Shown here in pieces: positions 62,015-64,000 of a DNA stretch of 64,000 nucleotides. Location of the stretch: contig CAZXCU010000001.1 in the NCBI GenBank assembly GCA_964639245.1, positions 868,001-932,000 on the forward strand. The letters are read 5' to 3'. This stretch comes from SB15 sp964639245. GTDB taxonomy: Bacteria > Chloroflexota > Anaerolineae > Aggregatilineales > J027. Under the pieces are notes generated by a model. It did not search any database. It was not told the DNA's origin and saw only the letters and a program-made list of their open reading frames with translations. The stretch's first letter is position 1, and the number at the start of each line of letters is the position of its first letter. The translations under genes and the position numbers were made by a program.

Positions 62015-62155
62015 ACTGAACTAATTTATCGGATACAGTATTAAGAACGTATCCGTCAATTAAAACGCTGGCCTGATGCTGTTTAACAATTTAGTACGGA
62101 TTGCCAAATGTACGGGCGTGGTCTCTGACCCGCCCTCGTCCGGTAAATGCTTTCG

Positions 62156-62240
62156 GAGGGCGGGAATCGGCGCGGCGGACTTTTTGACAAACACACATAC
62201 TCCCATCTAACGCGCCTTGTCCCCGCCCCTACGGGATTTC
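62156..62240. repeat. GC-rich interspersed repeat, longer copy
   Basis: It begins GAGGGCGGGAATCGGCGCGG and ends CCTTGTCCCCGCCCCTACGG, with about 40 bases between the two arms. The ends match the shorter copies at 26391 and 62296 closely. Confidence 0.5.
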
Positions 62241-62295
62241 ATCTGCATTTACTTGTAGGATGCAGCACTTACTACAAACTCAAAAGTTTATCGGT

Positions 62296-62348
62296 GATGG
62301 GGGCAGGAAGCGCTCGCGGAAGTTTGCTTGTTCCCGCCCTTACGAAAT
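62296..62348. repeat. GC-rich interspersed repeat (REP-like), copy 3
   Basis: GGAAGCGCTCGCGGAAG and TTCCCGCCCTTACGAAAT correspond base for base, apart from a few changes, to the copy at 26391-26440. It ends about 30 bases before the stop of the minus-strand gene at the right edge. Confidence 0.6.
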
Positions 62349-62375
62349 CCGAATGATGAATGGAGGTGTACAAGG

Positions 62376-64000
62376 CTATTGGGCAATATCGCCCAGCGCA
62401 CAGGGGGGAAGATTGGCTTGGGCGAAATCCTGACCAAAAAAGCTGGCCTGTTGGTCGCTGCCTTCAATCCGCATCTCGACCACAATCACCGTGCCATCAT
62501 TTTCAGCAATGGCACGGCTGTCCACCACCGTTGCCAGTTCACCAATCGTGGCACTGCCCGGCCCTTGCAGGGGGTAATCGCTGTTTTCCAGCACCGCCGC
62601 TAAATTGGCGGCAAGGGTTTCGCCGTCCTGCCGCGTTCCAAAAAATCCAAGTGCGTAGAGGAAATGCCAGCCATCAGGTCGCAGCACATTGGCAAAGGCT
62701 TCGATGCGGTAAGCTGGCAAGCCACACACCAGCCCGCCCGAAACGGGATTAACAGAGCGATGGATAATCACATTCGTCGCATCTTCAAGAGCGCGGGTGG
62801 TCAGCAGTAAATCCCGTGCAAACGGCAGGGTCGAACGGACTGCTCCGGTCAAAACATCCATCAACAGATGCAAATTCACCTGGGTATTGGCAATGACCAT
62901 CACCCCATCCTGCGGCACAGCCACAATCTTGGCGAGGCTATCCAGCAAAAACCCGCCCGATTCGGGAACATCCCGCAGGATAAAAACGCGCACGCCTAAA
63001 TACTGCTCAACGGCGACATACCCATTGGCTTTGAGCGCGGCTTCCACTTCTTCGACAGTGAAATTACCCCAGACAATGCGCTCATAATCCCCGATGCTAA
63101 AGGTCATTTCGATGGTCTGGTAAATAGCTTCAGGAGAAAAGCCGAACCATTGCTCGAAATTTGGCTCAAAAGCCAGATCGGTACGCCATGTGCTGTTGAG
63201 GGCTGCTTCTTGGGCGGGAGTCAAAATTTGCGCCGCACGGATGACCGGAGTGTTCAACCCTGCGTTATACAATGCCTGCTCCACATTGCCGTAGCGAATA
63301 GTGCCATCGGTACGGGCTGCCCCCAAATCTTGCATCAGTGCCATGCCCATTGAAACGGCGGCGGCATTAGGGGCGGTAAAAAGCTGGCAAAGGTCAGGTT
63401 GGGTGGCAAGGTCAAAAGGCAGCGCTTCAAATTCATTCCGCAAACGCAGGGTCAATTGCAAAATGTTATTTGTGCCGCTTTCATAGAGGCGTTGGTTGGT
63501 GATGGTGGTGTGCTGTCCCACAACACCATCATACAAAGATGGGCGGGTGGTCGAAAATTCCAACCGTTCGGTCAGGTAACGGGCATCTGCCAGCAAAATT
63601 GGATGGTCGTAGCCAATATTGAGGACATACTGCCATTCGCCAAGCGTAGCATCGTATCGTAACCCGTGCGCCGCGACCTGATTATCCTCCGCCGGGCAAT
63701 TGGCGCTGGGTTGGTCAAAACGTAAAACACTGCTGCTCACATGCGATGTTGATTCACTTAAAAAGTTAAGCAGGCTGTTTTTCCGTACAATCGGCAGCGT
63801 ATGTCCATCATACAGTTGCAGCATGGTTTGGAGTTGTAATTCGGAGGAGGCTACCAGAATCATCTGTTGACCCGGCAGCGCGATATAGGGGGCAATTTCG
63901 CGCCATGTACTATTCGGGGTGGCTGCATAGGCTTCAATGGGAAATGTAGACAGACGCTCGTACCCATGTTCAGGGAGCGCCGTGGCAACTGCGAGTGTAT
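62376..64000 (-). CDS. Protein of unknown function (N terminus beyond the window)
   Basis: The frame is open from the stop at 62376 to the right edge, so only the last 541 or so residues are seen. An internal ATG at 63863 is not the start, because coding sequence continues upstream (ALPEHGYERLSTFPIEAYAA, then STWREIAPYIALPGQQM). The visible part is soluble, with FDLATQPDLCQLFTAPNAAA, NFEQWFGFSPEAIYQTIEMT, MVIANTQVNLHLLMDVLTGA and GGLVCGLPAYRIEAF. It is rich in turns and has few charged clusters, which suggests a secreted protein. No catalytic motif or family was recognised. Confidence 0.6.
   Translation of the reverse strand, partial: TLAVATALPEHGYERLSTFPIEAYAATPNSTWREIAPYIALPGQQMILVASSELQLQTMLQLYDGHTLPIVRKNSLLNFLSESTSHVSSSVLRFDQPSANCPAEDNQVAAHGLRYDATLGEWQYVLNIGYDHPILLADARYLTERLEFSTTRPSLYDGVVGQHTTITNQRLYESGTNNILQLTLRLRNEFEALPFDLATQPDLCQLFTAPNAAAVSMGMALMQDLGAARTDGTIRYGNVEQALYNAGLNTPVIRAAQILTPAQEAALNSTWRTDLAFEPNFEQWFGFSPEAIYQTIEMTFSIGDYERIVWGNFTVEEVEAALKANGYVAVEQYLGVRVFILRDVPESGGFLLDSLAKIVAVPQDGVMVIANTQVNLHLLMDVLTGAVRSTLPFARDLLLTTRALEDATNVIIHRSVNPVSGGLVCGLPAYRIEAFANVLRPDGWHFLYALGFFGTRQDGETLAANLAAVLENSDYPLQGPGSATIGELATVVDSRAIAENDGTVIVVEMRIEGSDQQASFFGQDFAQANLPPCALGDIAQ

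Noticed and set aside
62147..62356. A 69-codon plus-strand frame in the repeat-rich gap after amylosucrase
   Set aside because: It is made almost entirely from the two GC-rich repeats and has no plausible start signal.
1..64000. CRISPR arrays, tRNA or rRNA genes, insertion sequences, prophage genes
   Set aside because: No regularly spaced repeats, no cloverleaf with an acceptor stem and anticodon loop in the gaps I read, and no transposase, integrase or phage structural frame was seen. Short tRNAs inside gaps could still be missed by eye.

Overview
The window looks like a chromosomal segment of a free-living heterotrophic bacterium, most probably a member of Chloroflexota (Anaerolineae-like). 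This is inferred from the gene mix and style: a secreted L,D-transpeptidase-like protein, large GAF-type sensor kinases, an alpha-2-macroglobulin with Ig-like repeats, Uma2 and PIN proteins, GH13/GH94 sugar enzymes, many secreted proteins of unknown role, moderate G+C and a mixture of ATG, GTG and TTG starts. No rRNA, tRNA, CRISPR array, insertion sequence or prophage was recognised.

Layout. 1-5960: a cut-off secreted transpeptidase-like gene, a small membrane protein, a DprE1/DprE2-like oxidase-reductase pair, a membrane methyltransferase overlapping a TerB-like protein, and a second methyltransferase. 6064-13719: a large orphan histidine kinase, two amino-acid/2-hydroxyacid enzymes, a lipoprotein, a PQQ-type sugar dehydrogenase and a Uma2 protein. 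13806-17362: a peptide-type ABC importer operon (binding protein, strong hairpin, two permeases) without ATPases. 17364-22462: a zinc-ribbon PD-(D/E)XK protein, a NYN-LOTUS RNase-like protein, argS and a PIN toxin-antitoxin pair. 22653-27682: a GT39-like glycosyltransferase, macro-domain, DM13, homoserine kinase-like, DUF554 and GNAT genes. 27859-33831: a 1990-residue alpha-2-macroglobulin with an intact thioester motif. 33934-36724: a convergent restriction-modification pair with a phospholipase D-type nuclease. 36814-39606: a cellobiose phosphorylase behind a perfect CelR-type operator. 39618-55473: SPFH protein, secreted hydrolase, site-2 protease, TPR protein, M20 amidohydrolase, acetyl-CoA synthetase, pectinacetylesterase-like protein, an EVE-like/nuclease fusion, a WD40 protein, a second PIN pair and an EtfD-like membrane Fe-S reductase. 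55474-58200: an AT-rich accessory island with a third PIN pair, a lone HicB and a two-gene HEPN/winged-helix unit. 58267-61865: trehalose synthase and amylosucrase. The right edge carries repeat-rich DNA and a cut-off gene of unknown function.

Themes. Carbohydrate use is prominent (cellobiose phosphorylase, TreS, amylosucrase, sugar dehydrogenase, pectinacetylesterase-like protein), as are nucleic-acid defence and toxin-antitoxin genes. The best candidates for something undescribed are the HEPN/winged-helix pair at 56831-58200, the EVE-like/nuclease fusion at 50274-51356, and the zinc-ribbon nuclease next to the NYN-LOTUS gene at 17364-19029. All function calls rest on motif reading by eye; no database search was run.
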